Positions 33,739 to 45,639 of a DNA stretch of 64,000 nt are shown one piece after another (position 1 is the stretch's first letter; each line of letters starts with the position of its first letter). A model generated the notes under the pieces. That model was given only the letters and a program-made list of their open reading frames with translations, ran no database searches and was not told the origin of the DNA. The stretch lies in assembly GCA_030770425.1 (NCBI GenBank), contig JASJFT010000189.1:1-64000 (forward strand), written 5' to 3'. Both the position numbers and the translations under genes were made by a program. Origin of the DNA: Darksidea phi. Its lineage: Eukaryota > Ascomycota > Dothideomycetes > Pleosporales > Lentitheciaceae.

Positions 33739-35082
33739 CTAGCCAGATGAGAGGACCTTGCTCTGCCATGAACATAGATCCACGATCGTTGTTATAGTGT
33801 TGACCTCTTGACAACTGTCTTGGAGCTTTCCCCGAACAAAACTCTCGTTAAGTGCTTCGATGTCAGCAGACGTCTTCCCCCACGCATCAATGCCTTTCGT
33901 CCCGGATGGAAGGAGATGGCTTTCTCCTGATAGTCGCAGAAGGGTGTCGGCAGTCTCCTCGTCCGCCGACGCGATCTGTGTCTGCAAATAGACTGCCTGC
34001 TGCAATAGAGACCGCTCGTTCGTGTCGCTGCGTGAAATGTGAAACAGGTGGGGGAGGGCCTTCGCCATCACCTTTTCTGAACGTATGTGCTCTTCAACTT
34101 CGATGCTAATGTCGCGCTGGTCGTCAGACCAACCCGCTTTAGCGGCATTTAAAGCAGGTGGTTGCTGAATGGACTCGTGAGATACTATGGTGGTCGCGCG
34201 AGATGCGACGTAGCGGTTGTAATAGTCTCGAATCTGGGAGTCTGACGAGGCGAGATCTAGTGTGGAGGTTCCTTCGATAGACCGCTTTACTGGCGAGGCA
34301 TCCTCAATGAAGCCAGACTCTTCTTCCATCTTCGCTAGCTCTTCCTGTACCCACTCCACTATCTCCTGTCGCGCACAACTAAGCGCATATACTTGTTTTT
34401 GTAGATTCGATGTTCCTCTCGATACATTCTGCGCTTCGTTTTTTGCAGCATTTACCCGGTCCATGCTTGATCTCGCTTCCAGGACTTCCTTCTTCACCTT
34501 CAAGATCAACGAACCATCATCGTTGGCCTGCGTGAGACTATCTAGACGTTCTGCGGGTAGATCGGGCTGCTCGCCGATGGCGTTTCTTATAAGATCCCTG
34601 GGTTCCTCCGATCCATGAACCGGGCTCGCATTGAGTAACTTTTCCAGAGATTCTTGAATGACCTGAAGTTCTGCGAAGCAACGTCGCTTTCGAAGAAGAG
34701 CTATATAGCTTCGAGTGACTTCGTTGTCGTGTTGTGAACCAACCTCTGCTGGCGATTCTAAAATATTGCGGTTCTGCAGTTGCTCTAATGACGCTTGAAG
34801 TTCTTCATGCCGTTTCTGGACAGTGACTCGGGTTCGAATGGCGTTCAAATAGCTTTTTCGAACACTTTGCAGCCCCGGGGGATTCGTTGCGACAACAGAA
34901 CAGTTGTATGGACACTCGTGATTGAGGTGTTGAAGTTGTGTTGTATCATTGACGGGCCGCAGACCTGCGGTGAGATACTTTGAAAGAGTTCTTCGTATTT
35001 TCAAAGTATCATCTCGAGAATTGATGTAAGAAAACAGGGATCGGTCGATATCTGGCACCGGGCACGGTGTTGGGGCTGGCAT
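33739..35082 (-). CDS. Hypothetical coiled-coil protein
   Basis: One uninterrupted frame of 447 residues from the ATG at 35082; a longer frame exists upstream, but it lacks an ATG. I do not recognise the family. The N-terminus is Pro-rich (MPAPTPCPVPDID), then the chain is mostly charged helix with several heptad-like stretches (for example around HEELQASLEQLQNRNI, and the region with KVKKEVLEARSSMDRVNAAK), suggesting a rod or a subunit of a multi-protein complex such as those of spindle, kinetochore or vesicle tethering. No catalytic motif, signal peptide or membrane segment is visible. Codon usage and the lack of stops over 1.3 kb support a real gene. Confidence 0.7.
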   Translation of the reverse strand: MPAPTPCPVPDIDRSLFSYINSRDDTLKIRRTLSKYLTAGLRPVNDTTQLQHLNHECPYNCSVVATNPPGLQSVRKSYLNAIRTRVTVQKRHEELQASLEQLQNRNILESPAEVGSQHDNEVTRSYIALLRKRRCFAELQVIQESLEKLLNASPVHGSEEPRDLIRNAIGEQPDLPAERLDSLTQANDDGSLILKVKKEVLEARSSMDRVNAAKNEAQNVSRGTSNLQKQVYALSCARQEIVEWVQEELAKMEEESGFIEDASPVKRSIEGTSTLDLASSDSQIRDYYNRYVASRATTIVSHESIQQPPALNAAKAGWSDDQRDISIEVEEHIRSEKVMAKALPHLFHISRSDTNERSLLQQAVYLQTQIASADEETADTLLRLSGESHLLPSGTKGIDAWGKTSADIEALNESFVRGKLQDSCQEVNTITTIVDLCSWQSKVLSSG

Positions 35083-35703
35083 CGCTCCAAATGTATTGTT
35101 TACAGCCGGCTTGACCAATTTGGGTGCGATATGGGGCGTGCAGTCCGTGCAACATTCGAATTGGACTTAACACGTCAATGTACGACCAGAAAGAATCTCA
35201 TAAGTGTACTGAAAGCGTGAGGGTGGAGGTTGTCGCTTGCCGTCGGCGGTCGCAAACCGAGGACATTTGGGGTTGTTGCGCACTAAATGCAGGAGTGGCT
35301 AGCGGGGGTCGAAGCACGCATCCACGTGACTAGACCCCTAACCCAACTCATGCTGTTTGAGGTTGAGGTTTGAGGTTCATTTGATGGCTCACGATGGAGT
35401 TGATGAACATGTACCATAATACCGCTGTTGATCATATCCGAGGGACAAACCTAGATTTGGTGGTACCCCTGGTTATGAAGCCGAATGCAATTATGAGAGG
35501 ATCATTGCCTATTTGTGCGCATGAACCCGAGTTATTAAAACGCTTCTCTATGCGTGGCATCTATACGACTGACAAGGGTGCATTGATAGACGCTATCGCT
35601 CTACGTAAATGGTTCAACACTCCTAGTGTAGTGGCACCAAGCCTACAAGCAGAACTCGCGGACTTGGGCTGACGCCAAGCATGCCGAAAGCTCACAACAT
35701 CGA
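35083..35703. other. Intergenic region
   Basis: Contains a 92-codon plus-strand ATG frame (35394-35672) without any recognisable content, which I do not call. Otherwise nothing seen. Confidence 0.4.
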
Positions 35704-36806
35704 TCATCCTCCGAGAAGCCCCCTTTTTGCTACGAGTCCGGAGCCCCTATTACATAGGTCGATGCTGTTCACAACATTCCCTATTTTCGCCTTGACAGCA
35801 TTGAAAGATGTCGTCGACAAACTTGCGTAATTTGCCACATTCATGTTTCGTACAAGGGTAAGCCACTCAGGGCTCGGCTCGACAAGATTCCAAGCAATGC
35901 TAACATGGAAATTGTCGGTATGGTCGACGGAAACAGGCCTTGCACCATTATTGTCGGTGTCTTGCCCCAAGGTTTTCCTTCTTTTCTTGTTATTAGTGCT
36001 GGGTGTATTAGATTCCATTGGCCCATCACCTATGCCTCCGGTGTAGAGACGTGGATGCCCACACTTCTCCGCTGCTTCGTTACAAGCATTCAGCAATCTG
36101 TTGAGCTCGTCGTACACCGGTCTCTCAAACCCGAGGACCAAGAACCATCGGTTTCGCTCAAAGTTTGGGACCCATCTCATCGTTGAGAACTGGACTGGGA
36201 ACGAGTGGACAGCAGCTCTTCGAAGCGACGATGTTAAAGTTTCGAGAAATGCGTCGCGGTGTTCCGTCTTTATTTGCAGCGTCCGCGATAAGGACACGTG
36301 CAGAGGCAGTGCAGCGCCGAGAGGGGAACGCAGTGAAGGTGTGATATCAGGGACTGGAAGAGGCTTCCGTCTGGTGTTATTCGAGCGCTCAATTGCTTCC
36401 TCAACATCTTCTATCAAACGATGCAGATCTTGGGACTCGGTTTCTGACGGGACCCCTCGGTCACGTTAGCCTTGGCCTGGCGCGCATGATAAACTGAATG
36501 AAACGGGGGTGTCTTACACTCTAAGTATACGTGGCTAGGCCAGTTCCCGTCGATGTGTGGGACGGTGCGCTTACGTCCTCCATGGAGGCTTGGATCATCG
36601 CTGGTGCTGATGCGCGCGTTTGTAGAGTAGAGGTCGTGGAATGCCGCCGGAAGCGGAGGCAGCTCAGACTTCACCTGGTGATCGGCATTGCTGCGTTTGC
36701 GCTTTACGGCAGGCTTGATTGTGCTGGGTATTGCCTTATCATCTTTGTCTCTGTCTTTGTCTTCATCGGAGTCGGAGTTGGAGTCGGGATATGGCACCAA
36801 GGACAT
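35704..36806 (-). CDS. USB1: U6 snRNA phosphodiesterase Usb1
   Basis: Two exons (36806-36518, 36455-35704) with a 62-nt intron (GTAAGA..GAG, CTAAC branch site) encode 346 residues. The GAG acceptor was chosen because it joins to HVYLEW, the conserved Usb1 reading; the next CAG would create a stop. The 2H-phosphoesterase catalytic motifs are HVS (149-151, in LHVSLSR) and HVS (280-282, in FHVSIAW). The first ~75 residues are acidic and Lys/Arg-rich. Known role: 3'-to-5' trimming of U6 snRNA oligo(U) tails, leaving a protected end for spliceosome assembly. An insert of about 30 polar residues ([18 protein letters not shown]) precedes the second motif. Divergent to the Pal1 gene (357 bp). Confidence 0.93.
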
Positions 36807-37163
36807 GGTGGGTTTGGTGTTGTTGGGGCGCAATCCCAGGAAGTGACGCACGCTTGCGGCTGCCAGATCAGGCGCGCCTGCCGGCCCAAGCTCTTTTCTT
36901 TTGTCTAGCGGAACCGGCGGTGGATGACGTAGGTCAGGATTGGCTGGACTCACGCAGGGAAAGTGCGCTTGCCTGGGTGGGCCGACGGATGCGATGACAT
37001 CGGATGTGTTGCGCGTCCCTGCCAAGGTCAGTGGCTTCCCTCCGAAGCCATATATTGCTTCCGCTGTCACCAGCTCTGCGGCATTCTCTCGTCACTTCGC
37101 TGCTCTCCACGTTACCGTGTCGCACAACCTAAAGTCTTCAGATCGCCCGTTGTACAAGTCATC
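36807..37163. other. Divergent promoter, USB1 / Pal1
   Basis: The 357 bp between the start codons must serve both genes. The USB1 frame stays open upstream of its ATG, but that extension has no conserved residues. Confidence 0.5.
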
Positions 37164-38405
37164 ATGGGCAGCGATAAGGCGTTTTCCCAAGTAATTCCCC
37201 CGCGCTCCTTGCTTGGTTGTCCGGCCATCTATCTAACATTCCAGGCGCACCATGCACTCATCGATCCTCTGATTGAGCCAGACCCGAGTGACGAGACTGG
37301 CTTGAATAGTCACTTCGGGTCGACCTTTGCTCCTCGCCGAGATCTTGCGACTCCGCCCAGTTCCGCCGGCCTCAAGGACTATTCTTCCGCCGACACCCGA
37401 CCCCAGCACACGGCCAGCACCGTCGAAACCAACCCATACCGCCGCTCGTGGGCGTCCTCCGTCACAAACAGTCCGTCGGTTCGAGATGGGGGCTCCACTC
37501 CTCGCAGGACATCAGGGAGGTATGACACTCCTCCAAGCTACCCTTCTCCCCCAAATTCTGCCAGTCCTCGCCGACAACACTTCACCAACCACCGCCAAGA
37601 CGCTTTCGGAGCCTTCAACGAAGGCCGACCTCGGCGATCTAGCCAGCCGTCTTCATCTAACCCCTTTAAAGAGGGCGGCCTTACTCGCGGTGGCTCTCTT
37701 CGTGAGCGATTTCCTGGTGACACTTCCCACAGGCCGTTGGATACTATCCGCAAAGATTCGAAGACTGCCTACCGCACTCCCCATCTTAGAAAGAAGAACT
37801 TCCAGGGCGCTGATATCATTGATCGCCTTGATCGAACGACCCTAAGCTACCACCATGAGGGCCCGTATGATGCTGCCAACATATCCCGCAACCTCAATTG
37901 GAAACACAGTCCTATGGCAGCCGTTGCCGATTCAAACGAGGAGGCTCTGAGGGCCACGCCAAGGGAAAACATCATCGACTCTGTGTCCAAGCACCGTCCG
38001 CTCGAGGGCACAGCCAACATTCCTCCAGGCATGCCGGATAGATTTGGCAGAGTCCTCGATTACCAGGAGGGTACGGACCTCCAACGCGATCCACTGAATG
38101 GAGGGGACTATAAGAAGTGGCCCGGCGTCCAGTACCACTCCGACGACCTTAAGGGTAAGGGCGAGCCATCATACACCATTGAAAAGGCCCTTAAGGAACA
38201 TAAGATGTATGGCGACTCTGGCACCGAACTTCAGACGCGCCGCCGAAACTTGAGCATGGGTGCCAATGATGCGCCTCGCAACGTTCCGGCCGAATCGTTT
38301 GACCAAGATGGTGGACTTGGACGGAGCAATACCACCGGCAAAAGCATGGGTTCTTCGCTGAAGAAGCGCTTCGGCAGTCTCCGTCGGCGCAAGGTCGCAC
38401 CTTGA
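37164..38405 (+). CDS. Pal1 family cell morphology protein
   Basis: Two exons (37164-37190, 37245-38405) encode 395 residues; the first exon is 27 nt and the intron 54 nt (GTAATT..CAG). Splicing gives MGSDKAFSQ joined to AHHALIDPLIEPDPSDE, the conserved Pal1 N-terminal motif. A Ser/Pro/Arg-rich middle is followed by the main conserved block from LRKKNFQGADIIDRLD through YHHEGPYDAA, SNEEALRATPRENIIDS and IPPGMPDRFGR. The C-terminus is basic. Known role: in fission yeast Pal1 sits at growing tips and septum and keeps cylindrical shape; in budding yeast the relative acts in early endocytic sites. No membrane segment is present. Confidence 0.93.
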   Translation: MGSDKAFSQVIPPRSLLGCPAIYLTFQAHHALIDPLIEPDPSDETGLNSHFGSTFAPRRDLATPPSSAGLKDYSSADTRPQHTASTVETNPYRRSWASSVTNSPSVRDGGSTPRRTSGRYDTPPSYPSPPNSASPRRQHFTNHRQDAFGAFNEGRPRRSSQPSSSNPFKEGGLTRGGSLRERFPGDTSHRPLDTIRKDSKTAYRTPHLRKKNFQGADIIDRLDRTTLSYHHEGPYDAANISRNLNWKHSPMAAVADSNEEALRATPRENIIDSVSKHRPLEGTANIPPGMPDRFGRVLDYQEGTDLQRDPLNGGDYKKWPGVQYHSDDLKGKGEPSYTIEKALKEHKMYGDSGTELQTRRRNLSMGANDAPRNVPAESFDQDGGLGRSNTTGKSMGSSLKKRFGSLRRRKVAP

Positions 38406-41400
38406 GTGTCGCAAGCATGAAGCATTGACGAAACCGACACGTATAATAATACGAAGTTGTTTTGGGAGGAAGAAACAGCATCGCCTCGTTGTTTAGGCAC
38501 TGCTTTCTCACGTTACGTACAAACATCTTCGGCTGGGAGTTCGAGATTTCTATTGCCGCGAATATGGTTATTGTGTGAGGGGAATATGTAAGTCTGCAAA
38601 GGTATACAAACTGCTACCATAACTGGCACGGCGATGCTATATTGCTGTATCTAGTATGAATTCATGACCACAAGCATACAAGACTTTTCCGCCGTACACC
38701 ATTTTGTCTCGCTCGAGAGAGCGAGGTATTAAAACTGCCTTGCGGGCGGGTCAATTAGATAGCCTTCCAGGAGCAATGCATTATTTCAGCAAGTGTAGAG
38801 AGTAATGTATTTGTTGCTGGTCCGTTGCAGAACAGAGCCATTCACCTGGTCAAAGGCAATTGAATTTCATAGTGATTCTAGCAACTGAAGGGTTTTTCAA
38901 TCTTGTGATGTGATGATGCTGGGAACATCGAGATAAAGAATTATTGCAGGTGAAGGAGCAAATTTCGCTGGAAACGATCCATTGATGAGTCAGCGTAGTT
39001 CATAATTTCGAGGCCCTTCTTCCACATGACATCGCCATGCGAATAGCCATTTCTAAAACCTCCGGACCACCCGAACCAAATCGAGCGGAAGGGTGCACTG
39101 TAAAACTGGCACCTGAAGTTTCAACATTTGAATGTTAATCATGGAAAGCGGGTTGGCACGTGATTGGCTAGCCCCGTCGCTTTTAGCGACAACCAGAGAC
39201 TCTGCCCGCACCGCTTTGCGAAGCGGTCTTTAACCACACGCCGCTGAAATGACTCTTTACACGATGAGCGTGCCCGAACTCTCGCCGTTGTGCCCTCGGC
39301 CGAAACAAGCGTACGACATAATTATTACGCCGCCTGTCTAAGCTGCCCGCCAATTCGCAACCCCTCGCCCGGCCCTCGATGGAGTACTTGCTGCACAATT
39401 TCCATACAACCGCTTCCATTTGCATCGCCCTCACCGTCGCACTATACTACAGGGACGGAGGTGGCATCATAACGATCTTACAGACAGCCCCGCTTGACCG
39501 TATGATGCGATACAAAAGCATGATGACGCGGACAATGCTGCGGGGGTCGGCGTTGCCTCCAAGAAGAGAGCACCAGCAAAGCATCGGGGGAGGCCACCTG
39601 CATAATCCTCGAACAACTGCGCAAATCTCGCATGAGATATCCTGCGTATGCGAACCGGCGTTAAACGCGCCTATGCTACCACAAGAGGGAAACATTTCGG
39701 TAGCAGAGGGATGCAGCAGTCAGGCGCTGATACGCCGGGTCGCAAGTGCAAGAGCGGTGGGGTACATCTGGAAAGCTACAAGAAAGCTACCTTTGGTGAA
39801 GAGATGGAACTACTCGAGATGAATACGCATCAGTCCCATACGGGACCAACATGGGCGCACGCGCCGCCATTCTCTGAGGGCTTTTAGGGCGAGCATCATT
39901 GGACAACGGCTTTTACGTCCAGCTGTGGACTCTGGTACTCTTGCCCTATTCCGCCTACGACGATTGCTGCTTAGCTTCGCGGAGCACACAAGACCGACTG
40001 CCACTTTTTGCGTCCGGAAGACCTCGAACTGCGCAAGCTGCATGTATACCTACTATTCGCCCTTGGCCTCAGTTCCTTCAGTTGTCGCCGAGCTTGATTA
40101 CGGCTCCTCGCAATTGACATGTTGCCTATAACCGAGGCGATGTGTAAGAACAATGGCTATGTATAGGTCCCAAACCAACAAGCACAAGAGCGATAATGAG
40201 AGGATACAGCATTACGCCTGGCAACTCTAGACGGGGATTTGAGACTATTTGAAAGTCTGATATGCTATCTAGTTCGAGCAGCTACTGTCTCCCTATCAGA
40301 GCCCTTTGCGAGTGGTCACACTGTATCATTTCTGGCCTGGGGCACTACGTCGACGCGGTTCTACACAATATGTAGAAGTGCCCTCAAGCAAAGCCTCTCG
40401 TGAGGAAACGGTTCAAGGTCCCAACAACCCACTAATCGTAGACAAATACGGCACCAGATTTTGTCTAGGTAGAGGGATATAAGTTGCAGGTCGGGCATCC
40501 TGCTACACTAGAAGAGAGTACTTCTGGGCTCCTCGATGGCGATCATGAGCTAGTTACGACAGAGTGGAAGTGCGTTATCGCACGTTAGGCTAATTTAGAG
40601 TAAGTGGCATATGCGGCAGGTTGCTATTCTTATCCTTTGGCTGTCTCAAAGCTGACCGCTTTACAGTAACTTGGCCTGTTCCGACGAAGTTGGCAACCTT
40701 GATCATCAGCCGTTCTGATGCTGACGCTGTCTCTGTATCAATCGAAATTGTCTATTCTGTTGGACTCTCAGTGCACCTTCCTACTCATTAACACTAGCCT
40801 CTTACTTCACGTTGCTGACGCGTCTGACAGATGTCGCGAGCAGCTCTCTAGCAAAAGGGAAGATACCTCGCCAACGAAGAGCTGTACCCGTATACTGCTG
40901 TTCTTGCACCGCAGGGCAAGTTCGATCTTGCGGCTTCATTGGTGGCTTGGCCCCTCAAGGCTCAAAGCCGATGGACCGACCGCTCCCGGAGTAGCCTTCT
41001 TTCGGACCCATTCCATCAAAGACAGGGTGTTATCTCATCGCGACTCTCAACAACCACGTTCTGATTATCACCTCTGCTGTACCCTTCTATTGAAGTTGAG
41101 GCTACGACGCCAGAGAGGCTGATTGTCAATTGTCTCCGCACGGACGCGCGCATCACACTAAGAACAGTGGGAAAGGAAGCTACCCCCATCGCACAATACG
41201 AACACCTCCACCGTTCTTGGCTGCACTCCGATAAAAGTCGACTAGGGGAATACGGCGCTTACTGCGATTCACATCCTGAATTTTCGGCTTCATCAGGTAG
41301 GTGGTGACGGTGTTCTAGCGCGGCGAAGATTCACGTGACTAAATCCGCGGGTGGGCGGCAGGCATTTTTTAAGAACTTCGACAAGCTGCGCTCTCTGATC

Positions 41401-41580
41401 GATCCCTCACTCACGACACCACACCCAACCGCCAACGCCATCACGCGCCATCAATACGGCTTGTCTGCCATCAACCACAGCATATTCCTATCGCGCTCGA
41501 CAATTCGACAAAGAAATTCGCGTCCTCTCGCCTCCTCTACGCGTCGTGCGTACCGTGCAACCATAAGCACGCCTTGCACA
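38406..41580. other. 3.2-kb gene-poor stretch
   Basis: No gene can be supported. Composition is not TA-rich, so it is not an obvious RIP relic. One frame (40852-41304) holds only one stop in 151 codons and follows a splice-acceptor-like TGACAG, and might be a decayed gene, but its product resembles nothing I know. The last ~300 bp should be the promoter of the PWWP gene. Confidence 0.45.
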
Positions 41581-43584
41581 ATGGCGGATGCAGCGATTGC
41601 ACCCACTGCCGTCGATACTTCGAAAGCTATCGACGAGCCGGCGCGTACCACTGAGTCCAAAGAAGCCTCTGCCGTCGCCGAGGCAAAGCCTGCTGATGAT
41701 GGTGACGTAGCGCCCGCAGATGTCCCTGCTGAAGGTACGCTCTCTCACCGTGAACTGCACGAGATCTTTGCTTATACACGTCAGACCAAGCTCCCGACGC
41801 GGCTGCCACCACGGACGACCAGGCTGCGAAGGACGAGTCGACCGACGCAAAGCCGGACACAACAACAGTGGAGGATAACGGAGGTGAGTCAACGCGAACG
41901 CGCACGCGCATCGGAAAGCTTCTGCCTAGAACGCGTGTTTGCATTATGCTTCCAGACTAACGGATTTCGCAGACTCAGCGCCTGCCGTCGAGACGTTTAC
42001 ATCCAATGGCACCCCAATATCCGCAAAGAAAGCAAATAACGGCCGTCGCAAGTCAACCGGCGGTGTTCCTGAACACAAGTCTAAGAAGACGCCTAGCAAG
42101 AAGAAGACGAAAGAACTTCATCTACACACCAACCCCGGCGATATGTGGATGGTGGCTATGCGCGGATACCAACCATGGCCCGTCATCATCTGTGACGAGG
42201 AGATGTTACCAGAATCGCTATTGAGCAAGCGTCCCGTGAGCGCCAAACGCCTCGACGGTACGTATCGCGATGACTACAAGGATGACGGCAAGAACGCGAA
42301 GGATCGTCGGTTCCCGATCATGTTCCTGGGCACCAATGAGTTGTAAGTGCCTTGAAATCCTCCATCTGCTAATTTTACATGTACTGAGAGTTGCTGTAGC
42401 GCTTGGCAAGTGAACTATGACCTGCTCCCGTTTAACGAGGAGGATGTCAAGAAAGAAGTCGAGTCGGGTAACTCTACTAAGAAGAACAAGGCTCTCTGGG
42501 AGGCATACGTTATTGCTTCCGAAGGCCATGATTTGAATTGGTTCAAGGAAATGCTCGCGAACCATGAGCAAGCTATGCAGGAGGACGCCCTTTCTAAGGA
42601 GGCAAAAGCTGAGGAGAAGGCTAGGAAGGCTGACAAGGCAGCTAAGCGGAAGAGCACCGTTGGTGACGTGTCCGACGACGTTGATATGGAGGACGCTGGC
42701 GATGACACGGCTCCATCCGCTAAGAAGGCCAAAGCTTCAAAGAAGCGTAAGAAGGAAGACGATAGTGACGGCGAGCCGGAGAAGGTAAGATCACCACCGA
42801 TCGAACTACGCATGGCACTAATGAGAGTAACAGCCTGCAAAAACCCCAAAGCAAAAGCTAAAGCTAAACAACAAACCAAAGGAGGCGTCAGCTGCAAAAC
42901 CTAAGAAAGAATCCAAGCCAAAGAAGGGCAAGGCGAGCGAGGATGAAGCTGAACTTGCTCCAGTTGAGGAGCCGCCTATGACAGAGGCAGAGCGCTTAGC
43001 AAAGCGTGAAAAGTCAGGTAAGTTTGTTTACATTATCTTTTTTAGTATTTCCAATCTGACGACCCTTTGCAGTACTCTACCTGCGACACCGCCTGCAGAA
43101 GGGCTTCCTGTCTCGCGACCAAGCACCCAAGGAAGAAGAGATGCCTAACATGTCTGGTTACCTTAAGCAGCTTGAGGTTCTCGAAGATCTTGAAGCTGAG
43201 GTAATCAAGAACACCAAGGTCCACAAGGTTCTCAAAGCCATCATCAAGCTTGAGACAATCCCGAACGAAGAGCTCCACAATTTCAAGACACGGTCCAACA
43301 TCTTGCTTGCCAAGTGGAGCGGCGCGTTAGCCGCTGACACCGAGAACGCTGAAGCTCCGGTATCTGCTGCAGCACCTGCCACCAATGGAGTCAAGCACGA
43401 CAATGAGAAAAAGGTAGATGTTCCAGCACCTGGGATTGCGGACACTCCTGCTGCGCCCGAGCCAGTCAAACCGACCGATGCCGATGGCGACACCGCCATG
43501 ACTGAGGCTAAAGACGATGTACCTGTCGACGCTGGCTCTAGCGCAGATGTTTCTGTCGACGCTGCTGAGACCGCAGTGGTCTAG
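41581..43584 (+). CDS. PWWP domain chromatin protein
   Basis: Six exons: 41581-41734, 41785-41883, 41973-42342, 42400-42784, 42882-43017, 43073-43584, giving 551 residues. An acidic Ala-rich start is followed by a Lys-rich stretch and a PWWP domain (about 137-230) with PGDMWMVAMRGYQPWP (PWP at 152-154). Then comes a basic, nuclear-localisation-like region (KKAKASKKRKKEDDSD) and a helical C-terminal domain (LYLRHRLQKGFL through KAIIKLETIPNEELHNF) that resembles the TFIIS-N/LEDGF integrase-binding fold. The tail is acidic. PWWP domains bind methylated histone H3 tails and DNA; the combination suggests a chromatin or transcription-elongation adapter. The exon 5 acceptor is NAGNAG (42882 or 42885). 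Confidence 0.88.
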
Positions 43585-44235
43585 ATTCCCGTAGTATGAG
43601 TCCACCAGTCGATGCCATTAAGACTTTGCTACCGCGCAAAATTATTTTCAAGGCAACATATCTATTCTCAAGATGTGTGCGCATCCTTGGAACACCTAGC
43701 GACTTTCCGTGCTCTCATTTTTCGAGTGCAATCGTCAATGCGAATGACTGAGGCTTGTACTCTCAGCTGATGCTTTTCCCCGTTCAATTCCATGCCGGAT
43801 TCTGGCTCCCGACATCTGGGACGCTTTCCTGTGTACATATTTGGGCGCAAATGGGCTATGGATATTCGATTAGCTTCGGTTGGAATGGGACCGGTATCAC
43901 AGTGAGCGTGCGTGTCGGGTGTTCCAAGACACCGGAACAAAGGATGTGCTTTTTCAGCCATAGGATCAGAGTAATAAAACCCCGTTGCGGGAACCATTTG
44001 CAGTCCGCCATGTTTTGTGAGTAGCAGCAACTTGTCAAGATATTGCGACTGTCGTAGTTGCTGAGTTCAAGCTCCTGATTTAGAACAAGCAACCCGTCTT
44101 ATTCTTAATTTCGAACCCTGACTTATCACTTATATTTTCACAATGGTTTTATAATATAATTTGCATTCAAGATTCACAGTTGACCGATTCACAATGTTTC
44201 TTCGTACACGCCTGCCTGCTCGTGTCCTGCTCTTC
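43585..44235. other. Intergenic between converging genes
   Basis: 650 bp holding the 3' flanks of the PWWP and MBL-fold genes. No other feature seen. Confidence 0.5.
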
Positions 44236-45283
44236 TCAGGAAGATCTAAGGTACCCATTAGTTATTCGAATTATACCATTACGATCAAATGAACGGCTTA
44301 CCTTCATACTCTCCAACACCTGTGCTTTGAGATCGGATCTAGTTACGTCTTGGCCAGGAAACCCGCCATACGTAGTGTCGAAATCGAATGGTTTAAGAGA
44401 TTTCCATATTCCGTGAATTTTTGAGGGAGGGAGCGGGATCATGTTCGGGTAAGACCACATGAAGGAGAAGGATGTGGTGTTTGGCAGGCGGTCTTTGTGG
44501 TAGAAACCGGACTGTATCTCGTCAACGGGAAAGGGGGAGGGGATAGGAAAGGGGAGTTACTCACGGGCACACTCATCATCGTATCCGCAATAAAAAGCTT
44601 TTTCTCCCAGTGCAGAACCATGCTGCCATCGAAATGACCACCTGCTTGAATAGCGGTTACACCGGGCACGATCTCCTGCGTGCCCTCCACCCATTTTCTC
44701 ACTCCATTCTTGTCCTCGCGATTCAGCCATTCTGCATCTGCTCTACAAACATACACTGGGCATCCGAAGGTTCTGGCCCATTCAATATGCGTAGTGTAAA
44801 AGTGCGGATGGCTAATTACTATAGCTTTCAGTCCTCCTTTGGACTTGATGAAGTCGACTGTTGCGTCGTCGATGAAGGCGACGAGGTCCCAGAGGATGTT
44901 TCCGGACTCGGTCTGGAGCAGAATCGCGCGTTCACCGATACCTAGCTGTTTTCTCGTTGGCGTTGAGTCGGATAGGCCAGCAGGCAAGGTAGCTGGGACA
45001 GTGGGTTTGGTTGTTATGTAGTGGATTCGTGAATCGTGCTTGTCGGTGGTGAACTCGTTCTTCTGTTTGTCGGATTCGTAGGCAAGGCTTGTCCATGTCT
45101 GTCCGCTTGCTGGGACGTATTGGCGTGGATCCTGGTGGATGTTAGTTGGAGGTGTCACGGGATGAGTGTTGCGTCATAGTTTACATCGCACATCCGACAG
45201 GCACTTGGAGGAGACGAGAGAGGGGCGTCGAATTGAGTGCCGCAAGTGAAGCAAATTGCTAGGTCAGCGCTTTCAAGGTGCAT
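44236..45283 (-). CDS. Metallo-beta-lactamase fold hydrolase with N-terminal zinc ribbon
   Basis: Three exons (45283-45185, 45131-44565, 44511-44236) encode 313 residues; both introns are 53 nt. Residues 11-32 hold a four-cysteine set (C11, C14, C29, C32: CFTC..CRMC) that looks like a small zinc ribbon. The MBL domain has H141-x-H143-xxxx-H148 (HPHFYTTH), H199 in GGHFDGS and D216 in IADT, which are likely metal ligands; the usual HxHxDH has a variant here. The C-terminus (SFMWSYPNMIPL onward) is helical. The family is common in filamentous fungi as an unstudied MBL protein; the substrate is unknown. No signal peptide. Confidence 0.87.
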
Positions 45284-45639
45284 GTTGAATTATCTTCGGA
45301 GTGGTTGTGGGTTAGAGTGTTGTGCAGCTGTGTTGCAGTGATGCTTTAGGTTAAGAGTGGGGTTAGACAGACTACGGGTGTGGCTTTGGCTGGCCCTTCG
45401 CGGCTTAGCAATGATACGAAGAACGCGAAACGCGGATTTCGATTAGATTCAAATAGTAGGAGGGCTAGAGAAGCTTGATCATATATGCAAGGATATCGTA
45501 AGCCAGAGGCTGTAATGTTGTAGTCTACTTGTATGGTAAAACACATGTCAAAGTGGGGGGACAGGTCCCGCTGCCCTCTCAACTATGGCCCACTCTAAGG
45601 CCGGAATGAATGCTTGATAACATATGATTCGGAAAGGCT
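45284..45639. other. Intergenic region
   Basis: 356 bp between two minus-strand genes; nothing recognised. Confidence 0.45.

Noticed and set aside
35394..35672. 92-codon plus-strand ATG frame between two minus-strand genes
   Set aside because: Too short and unlike any known protein, with no splice or promoter support.
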